A DNA stretch of 14,067 nucleotides, from NCBI GenBank assembly GCA_003136335.1, contig PLEA01000533.1, forward strand, positions 1 through 14,067. Direction: 5' to 3'. The DNA comes from Acidobacteriaceae bacterium. Lineage in GTDB: Bacteria; Acidobacteriota; Terriglobia; Terriglobales; SbA1. Under the pieces are notes generated by a model, which saw nothing but the letters and a program-made list of their open reading frames with translations, did no database searches and was not told the origin of the DNA. A program made the translations under genes and the position numbers. This document shows, piece after piece, positions 13,688 to 14,067 of this stretch (position 1 is the first letter of the stretch; each line of letters opens with the position of its first letter).

Positions 13688-14067
13688 ATGCCGAAGCGAA
13701 TGATCGCAATGGTTCTCGCTGTTCTGCTCTCCGTCGGTCCTGCCTGCTATTCGCGAAAGGTTCAAAAGGTGGCGAGCGTAGATGTGCCGCAGCCCAAGAA
13801 CGAAAAGATTGTTGGAGTCACAACCATAAAGGGGGAGGACATTTCTTTCGACGCGCCGGGAGCGTCCATCAAGAGTGGGATGCTGTCCGCGTCCGTAAAA
13901 AAGACTCCCTACGAAGTTCCGCTGGACCAGATACAACGGTTTTGGGTGGAGACGGCCACGCTGCAAGAGGGGCGAACCATCGGCCTGGTCGCGGCGGTGA
14001 CCGTTGGCACGCTGGCGCTAATCGTGGGCGTCGCGGTAGCCCTGAAGCAATCCTGCCCATTCGTTTA
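13688..14067 (+). CDS. N-terminal part of an anchored envelope protein, cut by the window edge
   Basis: The first 126 codons of a gene continuing beyond the window; ATG 13688 follows AAGAGGTGG. Residues 1-20 are a signal peptide (MPKRMIAMVLAVLLSVGPAC) with a cysteine at 20 that could be lipidated, although the -3 to -1 residues GPA are not an ideal lipobox. Residues 38-90 form a strand-rich module (IVGVTTIKGEDISFD, VPLDQIQRFWVE). A glycine/alanine/valine hydrophobic segment spans about 99-119. The visible end, KQSCPFV, matches from memory the opening of a CPFVY-type domain found after such a segment in large uncharacterised proteins of Acidobacteriota and Bacteroidota. Cell-surface location is inferred; function is unknown. 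Confidence 0.72.
   Translation, partial: MPKRMIAMVLAVLLSVGPACYSRKVQKVASVDVPQPKNEKIVGVTTIKGEDISFDAPGASIKSGMLSASVKKTPYEVPLDQIQRFWVETATLQEGRTIGLVAAVTVGTLALIVGVAVALKQSCPFV

Noticed and set aside
1..14067. CRISPR array
   Set aside because: The only clusters of short repeats have nine- or ten-base units with no spacers of the usual length.

Overview
The window looks like a chromosomal segment of an acidobacterium (Acidobacteriota, Terriglobia-like). This is inferred from family resemblance, not from a marker gene: moderately high GC, a bacillithiol-type BshA, a receiver protein and a tyrosine recombinase of a type I associate with that phylum, and a long run of ordinary housekeeping genes. It has two parts.

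Bases 1 to about 3200 are the end of an integrated mobile island. On the minus strand lie a remnant of a RepB-type (archaeo-eukaryotic) replication primase, broken by a frameshift and shortened at both ends, and then a ribbon-helix-helix-type protein that runs off the left edge. Between them is an array of ten-base repeats around a dyad. Upstream of the primase remnant is a 405-bp sequence bounded by 34-bp imperfect inverted repeats, with no recognisable protein: a MITE-like or deleted insertion sequence. On the plus strand an excisionase-like HTH protein and a tyrosine recombinase overlap by 14 bp. The recombinase stops 23 bp from the 3' end of a tRNA-Val(UAC) gene, the classic layout of integration into a tRNA 3' end. 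The other end of the island must lie left of the window.

Bases 3275 to 14067 are host chromosome. In order: a response-regulator receiver with a single-base frameshift (minus), a ChbG/HpnK-type deacetylase (plus), a tandem PilZ protein (plus), BshA (plus), a LytS-type sensor kinase whose 3' end overlaps bshA by 31 bp (minus), a D-2-hydroxyacid dehydrogenase (minus), ProC and GalE (minus, galE upstream), a 98-bp REP-like structured repeat, a polytopic membrane protein with a pterin-4a-carbinolamine dehydratase (plus), and the start of an anchored envelope protein (plus). Between the last two is a possible unannotated 58-residue reading frame with collagen-like triplets; a perfect hairpin abuts its ribosome binding site.

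The most interesting unexplained structures are the decamer array at 220-316, the inverted-repeat element at 1109-1513, the multi-stem repeat at 11631-11728 and the hairpin with small ORF at 13388-13597. No complete new defence or biosynthetic system is visible. The host genes are mostly well-known families without an obvious shared pathway.
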